NCBI RefSeq assembly: GCF_022179085.1
Contig: NZ_BPQE01000024.1
Span: 1-64,000 of the forward strand
Direction: 5' to 3'
Length of the DNA: 64,000 nucleotides
DNA from: Methylobacterium aerolatum
GTDB taxonomy: Bacteria > Pseudomonadota > Alphaproteobacteria > Rhizobiales > Beijerinckiaceae
The position numbers and the translations under genes were made by a program. This document shows, piece after piece, positions 56,646-64,000 of the stretch (positions are counted from its first letter, which is position 1; the number at the start of each line of letters is the position of its first letter). Under the pieces are notes generated by a model that was not told the origin of the DNA, did no database searches, and worked only from the letters and a program-made list of their open reading frames with translations.

Positions 56646-57467
56646 ATGCCCTTCATCGCGGCCCACGACGGCGCGCAGCTTTTTTTCAAGGACTGGGGAC
56701 GCGGTCGGCCGGTCGTGCTCATCCACGGCTGGCCGCTCGATGCCGACATGTGGGAGTTCCAGCAGCGGACGGTCACCGAGGCTGGTTTTCGCACCATCGC
56801 CTACGACCGCCGCGGTTTCGGCCGTTCTGACCAGACCTGGGACGGCTACGATTACGACACCCTCGCCGACGACCTGAAATCCGTGCTCGACGCCCTCGAT
56901 GTGCAGGACGTAGCGCTGGTCGGGTTCTCAATGGGCGGCGGCGAGATCGCCCGGTACATGAGCCGGCATGGCGGCGCCCGGGTCACTCGGGCCGCGCTCG
57001 TCTCGTCGGTGACGCCCTATATGCTCAAGACGGCCGACAACCCAGACGGCGTCGACCCAGCGGTGTTCGACGGCATGATCGCCGGGCTGAAGAAGGACCG
57101 CCCGAACTTCATGGCGACTTTCGCAAAGACGTTCTTCGGGGTTGGGATGCTCTCATCGCCGGTCTCGTCCGACCTGATCGAATGGACCGGCACCCTCGCG
57201 ATGCGCGGGTCGCCGAAGGCGACGACCGCCTGCGTGACGGCCTTCGCCGAGACCGACTTCCGCGCCGACATGGCCGCGTTTCGCGTGCCGACCCTCGTGA
57301 TCCACGGCGATGCCGACCGGACCGTGCCGATCGACGTGTCGGGCAAGGCCACAGCCGCCGCGATCCCCGGCGCCGAGTTCGTCGTCTATGACGGCGCGCC
57401 GCATGCCGTGCCGTTCACCCATGCCGAACGGCTGAACGCGGATCTGATCACCTTTCTGAAGGGCTGA
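56646..57467 (+). CDS. Alpha/beta hydrolase (non-heme chloroperoxidase/esterase type)
   Basis: 273 aa. Oxyanion HGWPLDADMW, nucleophile in GFSMGG (Ser95), acid in HGDADRTVP and His in APHAVPFTHAERLN. Typical of bacterial cofactor-free haloperoxidase/esterase enzymes. It precedes the alkene reductase gene by 47 bases. The ATG at 56646 has GGAGAG upstream. Confidence 0.9.
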   Translation: MPFIAAHDGAQLFFKDWGRGRPVVLIHGWPLDADMWEFQQRTVTEAGFRTIAYDRRGFGRSDQTWDGYDYDTLADDLKSVLDALDVQDVALVGFSMGGGEIARYMSRHGGARVTRAALVSSVTPYMLKTADNPDGVDPAVFDGMIAGLKKDRPNFMATFAKTFFGVGMLSSPVSSDLIEWTGTLAMRGSPKATTACVTAFAETDFRADMAAFRVPTLVIHGDADRTVPIDVSGKATAAAIPGAEFVVYDGAPHAVPFTHAERLNADLITFLKG

Positions 57468-57514
57468 CCCGCGCTCCGCTCACCATTCCCCCCGCACACA
57501 TAATCCGAGGTACC

Positions 57515-58627
57515 ATGACGACGAGCCCGATCCTCCAACCCGTAACAATCGGCGATCTGCACCTCAAGAACCGCATCGTGATGGCGCCGCTGACCCGCAG
57601 CCGGTCTTCGACCGCGGGCGTACCGCCGGACTTCGCCGCCGATTATTACGGCCAGCGTGCCAGCGCCGGCCTCATTATCTCAGAGGCTACTAATATCTCG
57701 CAGCAGGCCGTGGGCTATGCCTACACGCCGGGCATCTGGTCGGACGAGCAGATCGAGGCTTGGAAGCGCATCGTCTCGACGGTCCACGCCAACGACGGCT
57801 GCATCTTCCTCCAGCTGTGGCACACCGGCCGGATATCCCATCCCGACCTGCAGCCAGGGGGCGAACTCCCGGTCTCCGCTTCGGCGGTGAAGCCGGAGGG
57901 AACTGCCTTCACGATGGAGGGGATGAAGCCCCACGTCACCCCGCGGGCGTTGGAGACCGACGAGATCCCTGGCATCGTCGATGATTACCGGCGCGCGGCC
58001 GTGAACGCCAAGCGCGCCGGCTTCGACGGGGTCGAGGTCCACTCGGCCAACAACTACCTGCTGGAGCAGTTCGTGCGAGATTCGACCAACAAGCGAACCG
58101 ATCGCTACGGTGGCTCGATCGAGAATCGTTTGCGGTTCCCGCTTGAGGTGGTCCGTGCGGTGACCGAGGCCTGGGACGGCGGAAGCCGCGTCGGCATCCG
58201 GCTGTCGCCCGCCACGACGCAGCCCGGCGAGACACCGCTCGATTCCGAGACGCATGCCACCTTCGGCGCCTATGTCGATGCGCTCAACGAGTTCGGCTTG
58301 CTCTACATTCACACGATCGAGGGCGTCACGCAGCAGACCCGTGATGTGCCGGACGGCGTCGATTTCCTCGACCTGCGGCGCCGGTTCGAGGGCGCCTATA
58401 TCGGCAACAACCAGAACACCCTGGATCTCGCCGAGAAGGAACTGGCCGGGGGGCGCGCCGATCTGTTCAGCTTCGGCCGGCCCTACCTTGCCAACCCGGA
58501 CCTCGTCGGGCGGCTGGCGAGCGGGGCACCGCTGGCCGAGGCACCCAAGCAATACTGGTACGGCGGCGGTGCGACCGGTTACTCCGACTGGCCGGGCATG
58601 GACGGGCCGGTACCGGTACGGCGCTGA
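57515..58627 (+). CDS. Alkene reductase, Old Yellow Enzyme family (NemA-like)
   Basis: 370 aa TIM barrel. IVMAPLTRSRSSTAGVPPDF, QLWHTGRISHPDLQPGGELP, FDGVEVHSANNYLLEQFVRD with the His/Asn substrate pair, and SFGRPYLANPDLV near the C-terminus. FMN-dependent reduction of activated C=C bonds by NAD(P)H. Part of the electrophile-handling gene cluster. Confidence 0.93.
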   Translation: MTTSPILQPVTIGDLHLKNRIVMAPLTRSRSSTAGVPPDFAADYYGQRASAGLIISEATNISQQAVGYAYTPGIWSDEQIEAWKRIVSTVHANDGCIFLQLWHTGRISHPDLQPGGELPVSASAVKPEGTAFTMEGMKPHVTPRALETDEIPGIVDDYRRAAVNAKRAGFDGVEVHSANNYLLEQFVRDSTNKRTDRYGGSIENRLRFPLEVVRAVTEAWDGGSRVGIRLSPATTQPGETPLDSETHATFGAYVDALNEFGLLYIHTIEGVTQQTRDVPDGVDFLDLRRRFEGAYIGNNQNTLDLAEKELAGGRADLFSFGRPYLANPDLVGRLASGAPLAEAPKQYWYGGGATGYSDWPGMDGPVPVRR

Positions 58628-59052
58628 ACCGATCACGGAGATCGGCACGTCGCCGATTGTGACCGAGGCGACGGCTTGTATCGTGTGAGTGTCTTGCTGC
58701 GCGCGGGAGAGCGCTCGGCCAACCTCGGCCTTGCCGGCAGGATCGAACCGAGCGGCCGGTGTGTACCCCGGCCGGCATCGCGCGTGGGTCACCACCACCA
58801 GGGGCAAGTTGCTCGAAACCGCGCTCCGAGCCTCCGAGGGCGCCAAGTCGGTGAGTATGCGACGTGGCGCCGAGGATGCGTCCTCGGTCGCCTACAACCC
58901 GTGCCGACATGCGGGCCGGCGCGCCGCGTCGCTCCGGCACCGGGTCCCAGCGCGGCCTCGCGAGGGCGGCGTGCAACGACCGGGCATGGCGCGGGTTTCC
59001 TAGCCTTCGACTGAGACGCCCCGATCCTACCAATCCGAACCCAAGGAGCACC
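58628..59052. other. Intergenic stretch before the SnoaL-like gene
   Basis: About 425 bases with no gene that I can support. Open frames here are GC-driven and lack family similarity or ribosome binding sites. Confidence 0.3.
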
Positions 59053-59466
59053 ATGTCCCGCGAGAGCAGCATCCAGGCGACCGAGAAGTTCGGAGAACTC
59101 GTCAACGGTGGCCAGTTCGACGCCTTCCCCGAGGTCGTCGCCCCGGACTGCCATGATCACGACCCGGCTCCGGGCCAGCACATGGGTCCCGAGGGATACA
59201 AGGCCTTCTTCACCGAACTCCGCACGGCGTTCCCCGACATGCAGGTCGAGGTGAAGAAGCTCGTCGCCGACGGGGACAGCGTCGCCTTCGCCTATACGCT
59301 CACCGGCACGCACCAGGGTGACTTCAACGGCCACAAGCCGACCGGGAAGGCCATCAAGGTCCGCGGCATGCAGATCGGCCGCTTCGTCGACGGCAAGATG
59401 GTCGAGCGGTGGGGCTCGTCCGACGAGCTCGGCATCCTGAAGCAGATAGGCGCCATCGAGGGTTGA
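59053..59466 (+). CDS. SnoaL-like ester cyclase/NTF2-fold protein
   Basis: 137 aa from ATG 59053 (AGGAGC upstream). SnoaL pattern: EKFGELVNGGQFDAFPEVVA, DCHDHDPAPGQHMGPEGYKA, FTELRTAFPDMQVEVKKLVA, RGMQIGRFVDGKMVERW. Cytoplasmic small barrel that binds polyketide-like or other hydrophobic ligands. The function is unknown. Followed by a strong terminator. Confidence 0.88.
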   Translation: MSRESSIQATEKFGELVNGGQFDAFPEVVAPDCHDHDPAPGQHMGPEGYKAFFTELRTAFPDMQVEVKKLVADGDSVAFAYTLTGTHQGDFNGHKPTGKAIKVRGMQIGRFVDGKMVERWGSSDELGILKQIGAIEG

Positions 59467-59514
59467 CGGAGGCTTCCGCGAAGGCGTCCCGGCCGCGGGA
59501 CGTCCTCAAGACAT

Positions 59515-59546
59515 GACCCGGGGCGGCCCATGGGCCGCCCCGGGTC
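59515..59546. terminator. Bidirectional terminator hairpin
   Basis: A perfect 32-base palindrome: the arm GACCCGGGGCGGCCCA is followed directly by its complement. It lies between the convergent SnoaL-like gene and the PfpI-family gene. Confidence 0.7.
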
Positions 59547-59576
59547 TCAAGAGCCAATTTTCGGCTTCCCGACGCC

Positions 59577-60146
59577 TCAGGCGCTCCGGGCTTGGTCGGG
59601 ATGGCGGCCCTCCGCGAACTCCTCGACGATCTTGGCGCAGAAGGCAGGCAGGTCCTTGGGCGTGCGGCTGGTGACAAGCCCCTTGTCGCAGACGACCTCC
59701 TCGTCGACCCAGGTGCCGCCGGCGTTCTCGATGTCGCGGCGAACCGTGGGGTATGAGGTCAGCGTCCGGCCCTTCACGACGTCGGCCTCGATCAGGGTCC
59801 ACGGCCCGTGGCAGATGACCCCGACCGGCTTGCCCGCGGCGAAGAAGTCCCGGACGAACGCCACGACATCCTTGCTCGCCCGGAGCTTGTCGGCGCCGAC
59901 GCAGCCGCCGGGCACGACGAGGCCGTCGTAGTCCGCGGCCGACGCCCCCTCGATGGTCCTGTCCACCTTGTAGCGGTTGGCGGGATCGAGGTCGTTGTTG
60001 ACTGTCTCGGCTTCGCCGGCCTCCAGACCGATGACAGTCACGGTCGCCCCGGCCTGCTTCACCGCCTCATGCGGCTTGGCGAACTCCGGATCCTCGGTGC
60101 CGCGCGGTGCGATCAGGATCGCGATCTTCTTGCCCTGCAAGCTCAT
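59577..60146 (-). CDS. DJ-1/PfpI-family protein (YhbO-like)
   Basis: 189 aa from ATG 60146. Type 1 glutamine amidotransferase-like fold: ADYDGLVVPGGCVGADKLRA, then VGVICHGPWTLIEADVVKGR with the nucleophile elbow Cys112 and His113, and TLTSYPTVRRDIENAGGTWV. Members act as proteases, deglycases or glyoxalase-like stress enzymes; which one applies cannot be decided. Confidence 0.9.
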   Translation of the reverse strand: MSLQGKKIAILIAPRGTEDPEFAKPHEAVKQAGATVTVIGLEAGEAETVNNDLDPANRYKVDRTIEGASAADYDGLVVPGGCVGADKLRASKDVVAFVRDFFAAGKPVGVICHGPWTLIEADVVKGRTLTSYPTVRRDIENAGGTWVDEEVVCDKGLVTSRTPKDLPAFCAKIVEEFAEGRHPDQARSA

Positions 60147-60576
60147 GTCATCGTCCTTCTGGGTGTCGGAATCTAAAGGAGGCACCGTCGCGCCGTTCCT
60201 CACGACGGGATGCGGTCGATGCCGGAGGTATCCCGGCCGCGACGCCGTTTTCGCGGTGGCGGACGGCGGTCAGCGCCCGATAGACTCGGAGACGCGCCCG
60301 CATCACCGAACCGAGCGGCCGGTGCGCCGCCAGACTGTGCGCTGGGCGGAAAGTCATCTCCCGGGATACGAACGAGTTCCCTTGCGGCCCGAGGGGGCGC
60401 CCATCCGCCGAACGGTCGCCACGACGCATGTTCGAGGCGCCTTCACCTCTCGGCAGGCAGCTTGGGTCGTTCGGACGATCCGCGAATCCCCGCCTAGCGG
60501 CGGGATCGTCCGCTGCCGGGCGGGGCTTCGAGACAGCGGGACGGTCATCTGCCCTGATCAAGTGGGCATCACGGGC
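60147..60576. other. Intergenic stretch between the PfpI-like and aldo/keto reductase genes
   Basis: About 430 bases without a supported gene. No repeat-family core or strong hairpin was seen. Confidence 0.3.
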
Positions 60577-61416
60577 CTACAACATAGGGAGGTGGCGCGG
60601 TCGGGGACCCCGCGGAAACGCTGCGTCGATCCGCATGAGCTCGTCTTCCGTCAGCCGCAGCGGGCCAGCGCTGGCGTTGTCGGCGGCATGCTCGGGACTG
60701 GACGCCTTGGGGATCGTGAAAGTGGACGGCCTCCGCGCCAGGAACCGGAGCGCGACCTGACGGGCGGTGGCGCCATGGTTCGCCGCGATCTCATCCAGGA
60801 CGCGGCCGCCCGATGTTCGTGGGCCAGGGAAGCTGCCATGGCCGAATGGGCTGTAGGCGACGACGGCGATGCCGTGATCCTCGCACCAGGGCTGGACGGC
60901 GTGCTCGATTGCACGCTCCTCCAAGTGGTAGAGAACCTGGTTGCAGGCGATGCGCCCCTCGCCCCCGGCCTTCCAGGCGGCTTCGAGGTTGGGCACATCG
61001 AAGTTGCTCACCCCCCAGGACAGGATCTTGCCTTGTTCGCGGAGCCGCTCGAAGCCGGCGAAGGTGTCCTCAAGGGGATGCGAGCCAGGCCAGTGCAGCA
61101 GGTAACAGTCCAGCCTGTCGGTGCGCAGGCGCGCGAGCGAGCGCTCGCAGGCCGCCACCGTCCCGGCAAGGGAGGCGTTGCTGGGGAGAACCTTGGAGAA
61201 GAGGAATACGTCATCGCGCCGCCCGGCGATTGCCTCGCCGACCACGGTCTCGGCGTCACCGTACATCTCGGCGGTATCGATGTGCGTCATGCCGAGGTCG
61301 AGGCCGCGGCGCAGCGCTGCGACCGCGGTGGGCCGGTGCGCGTCGTCGATGTACCAGGTTCCCTGGCCGATCACCGCAACATCACGCGGTACGGCACCAA
61401 ACGGGCGCTGCTCCAT
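60577..61416 (-). CDS. Aldo/keto reductase
   Basis: 279 aa from ATG 61416. The AKR tetrad is visible: Asp in HIDTAEMYGDAE with the catalytic Tyr, Lys in DVFLFSKVLPSN and His in DCYLLHWPGSHPLEDT. C-terminal cofactor segment AYSPFGHGSFP and STFTIPKASSPEHAADNASA. Would reduce aldehydes with NAD(P)H. An in-frame upstream start at 61443 is possible. Confidence 0.92.
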   Translation of the reverse strand: MEQRPFGAVPRDVAVIGQGTWYIDDAHRPTAVAALRRGLDLGMTHIDTAEMYGDAETVVGEAIAGRRDDVFLFSKVLPSNASLAGTVAACERSLARLRTDRLDCYLLHWPGSHPLEDTFAGFERLREQGKILSWGVSNFDVPNLEAAWKAGGEGRIACNQVLYHLEERAIEHAVQPWCEDHGIAVVAYSPFGHGSFPGPRTSGGRVLDEIAANHGATARQVALRFLARRPSTFTIPKASSPEHAADNASAGPLRLTEDELMRIDAAFPRGPRPRHLPML

Positions 61417-61449
61417 GCCTTCCCCTCCATCCGCGGACGACAAGTGCGT

Positions 61450-61638
61450 TCAAGGCGCGAACACCGCGCGCAAGCAGCCGTCCGTCTTGTGCTTGAACAT
61501 GTCGTAGCCGCGCGTTCCGTCCTCAAGGGAGAAACGGTGGGTGGCGAGGCAGGCCCGGTTGAGCTCGCCCTTCTGGGCGTGCGTCAGCTGCCGGTCCATG
61601 TCGGCTTGTCCGTGTTGTTGGGCGGTGCGCACCGTCAT
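61450..61638 (-). pseudogene. Zinc alcohol dehydrogenase C-terminal fragment
   Basis: 62 codons. TVRTAQQHGQADMDRQLTHA and GYDMFKHKTDGCLRAVFAP match the last part of glutathione-independent formaldehyde/zinc alcohol dehydrogenases (about 390 aa normally). The catalytic and cofactor domains are missing. It sits next to the mobile-element end region, so a deletion during integration is plausible. Confidence 0.75.
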
Positions 61639-61840
61639 ACCGCACCGTTTGGTCGCACATTCCGTCGTCGCCGTACCCCACCTAAAGATCTGGATGCTGC
61701 GATCTTGCGCTTAGGCGTGCCTTCCAAAGCCCGCTGATGTGTCACAACATGAGGATGTCGTGGCCGCCGGCTTGATCGATGTCTGCTTCGGAGACGCACA
61801 CGAGGACCATCACGTGACTGGAATGGGCGCAAAGCCGAAT

Positions 61841-61874
61841 GTCCGCTCAGGACAAAGGACACACCTAAGCGGAC
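61841..61874. repeat. Miniature inverted repeat with GTCCGCT/AGCGGAC ends
   Basis: Arms GTCCGCTCAGG (61841-61851) and CCTAAGCGGAC (61864-61874) pair with one mismatch. The ends are the same as those of the 140-base repeat copies B, D and E, so it may be a minimal or internally deleted relative. Confidence 0.4.
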
Positions 61875-61889
61875 GCGATCCATAGTCGG

Positions 61890-63974
61890 TTAGGTCGTGT
61901 TTTTCAGTTTGCGGCGTGGTTCTGAGCGGGTTTCGACAGAACGTGGCGAACGTTCAGGCACGATGATGCGATCCTTGCCTGAAGCATGCCGGGGTGATCC
62001 GCTGGATGTCGGACGTCGCGCCCCACAAGGTCGTGCTGCTCTTAATTTCGGCGGGTCTTCCATGAACGCCTTCTCCATCAGCGACCAGTCGTACGCGATC
62101 AAGCTCCGCGTGACCTCCGGTATGGCAGAGATAGCAGTTTGAAGCTTCTCGGGCTTGAGTGTCTTTTTATAGTGGCGCGAATTCACTGTGGCGCCCTCGT
62201 GACCCATCATCGACTCGCGTATCGGATCGAGGACAAGGGCCAAAATCATTTCCATGTTGCCGAAGTGCCGGAAGGAATGAAACGTTTTTCCTTCTTCCCG
62301 TGCCAACGGCACGGCTTCGTCCAGGACGACGCTCCAGCGCTTGTCGAACAAGTTCGACAGTGGGGTGTTTTCACCGAGCTGTTCAATCTCCGAAAAAATC
62401 AGGTCCGTTCGTTTTCCCGACCGTCTCTGCACAAAATCGAGGAAGCCGAGCCGAATAAGTTCGGGATGGATCGGCAGAGTTCGCTGTGACACCGCATTCT
62501 TGAGACGCCGTCTGCGGGTTGGCCTGATCCTCAGCGTGCCCCGCGTTACATCAACGTCGTCGATCTCGAGATAGGTCAATTCCGACAAGCGTGCGCAGGT
62601 GTAGTAGCCGAGAAGCGGCAGCCAATAGACGGCCGCGAAAATCTGCTGTCGGCTGGCGATCTGCTGCATATCCACCTCGGACGTCGTCGACGTCCAGACG
62701 GGATGCGTGAAGAGCCGCTCGACATCTTCAACCTCGAAGGCAGGTCGCTTGTCGCCATCCCGTTGGGGGTCGATCAGGCGAAAGTCGCGTAAGAGCTCCA
62801 CTTCTCCGATCGGACGCTGATTGGCGCGGCAGTATTTCAAAATGGTCGAAAGTTGTGTGATATGCCGGTTGACCGTCGCAGGACTGAGCCCGACTTTCTC
62901 GGCCTGTCCAGAAGCCCGTAACCTCTGCCCACGTTCGAGAAGATCCGCGATCGAGAGTTCCGCATCCCGTTGGCTTTTGCCGTAAGACTTCGGCAAGTTC
63001 GAGAGATTCTGGACATAGGCGACGCAATGGGCGTGTTTGATCTCTCCCAGATCGTCAGTGCCCGCGATAGCGACCAGCATCTTGGAGACGGCCCGATGCT
63101 GACGCTGGGTCTTCTCGTCCCACGTCTTACCTTTGTGACCGATGAGCTCTTCGACGATTTCTATGAGAGAATTTGTCTTTTCGGCAGAGGGCGTCTCAGT
63201 TTGATTGTCGTTACAATTTGAGCTTTCTTGGTTGAGAACCTCGGTGCCGATGGTGGCGTTCTCAACCGGGTTCCGACCTTCATTCACTGACGTAGTGCCA
63301 AGGGTTTCTGAGGCCTGCTCAGGCGCAGCGCTATCCGTTTGATGAGGAGGCGTCGGCGCGGCGGAGGTCTGGTCTCGCCTGCTGGGCACAGCATCTTGTT
63401 CGGAAGTCCGAGAGGATGCAGGCTCGGTTTGGCGAGCGTTAGATCTCTCATCATCGTCCATCGCCTGCTGCGACGGGGTAGGTAAGTCGACTTCGAAGTT
63501 GCCCCATTCGAAGCTGTCGGCGCCGTCGAAGTCCGACTTGGCCCAGCCCAATGTGTCGCGGGGTACTTCGCCCTTTGCACGCATCGCTGAGAGATTGGCC
63601 CAGGCTTCCCGTGGATCTGCACGCGCCTCGGCATAGGTTGAGGCGAACTCGCGTGAAACATGGCTGGAAAGCGCCGCGAGGCCACGGAGGCAGCGATTGA
63701 GGCCAGCCTCCGTCAAAGGCTCGTTCATGCTGGTCAGCATCGACTGTAGATAAGAGCGCGGTGGCGTGAGCCGACCAGTCTCGTCCGGGCGACCGAGATC
63801 GCGCAGGTAACCGTTCTCGATGCGCCGTCGGATGGCTCCGCGCTCCGTCAGGCTGAAGCCTTCCCGCTTCAGGCGGGCATCGAGTTTGCTGTCGTACCCC
63901 GCTTCGAAGCCTTCCTCGGCCGCTAGTGCCTGAAGGCGTCCAAAGATCCGATACTCCCGTTCCCGTTTCACCAT
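61890..63974 (-). CDS. Long tyrosine recombinase/integrase
   Basis: 694 aa. The C-terminal half is a phage-type integrase catalytic domain: Arg462 in CARLSEL, His566/Arg569 in HSFRH, the GHEG segment and nucleophile Tyr602 in SRHYKKTL. A SAM-like core-binding domain lies around residues 265-390 (AVSKMLVAIAGTDDLGEIKH, GLSPATVNRHITQLSTILKY). The first 230 residues form an unusual extension: a helical domain, then a Ser/Thr/Gln-rich linker. Likely integrates or excises a genomic island whose boundary is near here. Base composition is lower in GC than the neighbours. Confidence 0.88.
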   Translation of the reverse strand: MVKREREYRIFGRLQALAAEEGFEAGYDSKLDARLKREGFSLTERGAIRRRIENGYLRDLGRPDETGRLTPPRSYLQSMLTSMNEPLTEAGLNRCLRGLAALSSHVSREFASTYAEARADPREAWANLSAMRAKGEVPRDTLGWAKSDFDGADSFEWGNFEVDLPTPSQQAMDDDERSNARQTEPASSRTSEQDAVPSRRDQTSAAPTPPHQTDSAAPEQASETLGTTSVNEGRNPVENATIGTEVLNQESSNCNDNQTETPSAEKTNSLIEIVEELIGHKGKTWDEKTQRQHRAVSKMLVAIAGTDDLGEIKHAHCVAYVQNLSNLPKSYGKSQRDAELSIADLLERGQRLRASGQAEKVGLSPATVNRHITQLSTILKYCRANQRPIGEVELLRDFRLIDPQRDGDKRPAFEVEDVERLFTHPVWTSTTSEVDMQQIASRQQIFAAVYWLPLLGYYTCARLSELTYLEIDDVDVTRGTLRIRPTRRRRLKNAVSQRTLPIHPELIRLGFLDFVQRRSGKRTDLIFSEIEQLGENTPLSNLFDKRWSVVLDEAVPLAREEGKTFHSFRHFGNMEMILALVLDPIRESMMGHEGATVNSRHYKKTLKPEKLQTAISAIPEVTRSLIAYDWSLMEKAFMEDPPKLRAARPCGARRPTSSGSPRHASGKDRIIVPERSPRSVETRSEPRRKLKNTT

Positions 63975-64000
63975 GAGCGAGGACCAGTCGCCGATGAGAG
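63975..64000. other. Right window edge
   Basis: 26 bases upstream of the integrase start; too short to interpret. Confidence 0.2.

Overview
The window reads as high-GC alphaproteobacterial DNA, most likely from Methylobacterium/Methylorubrum or a close Hyphomicrobiales relative. The basis is codon bias, the mix of organosulfur, sulfite and cytochrome genes, and IS66, IS1182 and IS5 elements; no rRNA, tRNA or taxonomic marker gene was found, so the genus is an inference.

Layout. (1) 0-10.6 kb is a sulfur region: a cut-off soxC, an SfnB-like flavin oxidoreductase, a sulfonate-type ABC binding protein, two LLM flavin monooxygenases, then a 68-aa unknown protein, serine acetyltransferase CysE, a family-2 encapsulin shell with a cNMP-binding domain, and its cysteine desulfurase cargo. 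The second monooxygenase and the encapsulin shell each carry one in-frame stop codon with an intact frame beyond it. (2) 10.9-15.4 kb holds an HlyD adaptor and an ABC exporter whose nucleotide-binding domain lacks recognisable Walker motifs, a small secreted protein and a LysR regulator. (3) 15.4-22.1 kb is sparse and decayed: IS5 remnant, TetR with a clear palindromic operator, GST, broken DUF421 gene, remnants, and an ArdC-type antirestriction protein. (4) 22.1-32 kb is a sulfite module: two similar ECF sigma/anti-sigma pairs flank sorA-sorB, a secreted beta-propeller and a DUF305 protein, followed by LysR, a second sulfite-oxidase-family enzyme and a YeiH-type exporter.

(5) 32.2-41 kb is a respiratory locus: DUF983, hemA, cydA, cydB and a 45-aa DUF2474-like subunit on the minus strand, divergent from a MocR-type regulator, a TehA/TDT channel, an acyl-CoA-dehydrogenase-like protein and a lipoprotein cytochrome c. 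(6) 41-51 kb has an intact IS1182 element inserted in a repeat, a small membrane protein made by tandem duplication, a YceI/cytochrome b561/YceI/VOC operon with divergent LysR, a QorB/HxlR pair and a secreted MRJP-family protein. (7) 51-53.5 kb is a complete IS66 element. (8) 53.6-61.6 kb is a cluster of small oxidoreductases and stress enzymes (MDR, SDR, alpha/beta hydrolase, OYE, SnoaL-like, PfpI, aldo/keto reductase). (9) 61.9-64 kb is a long tyrosine recombinase.

Unifying points: sulfur runs through the first 32 kb (organosulfur cleavage, sulfur storage or mobilisation from cysteine, sulfite oxidation, sulfite/sulfate export). An intergenic repeat family with terminal GTCCGCT/AGCGGAC and the core GGCTGGGTTGGGT recurs through the window. 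Several genes are interrupted by single stop codons, which points either to recent gene decay or to sequence errors.
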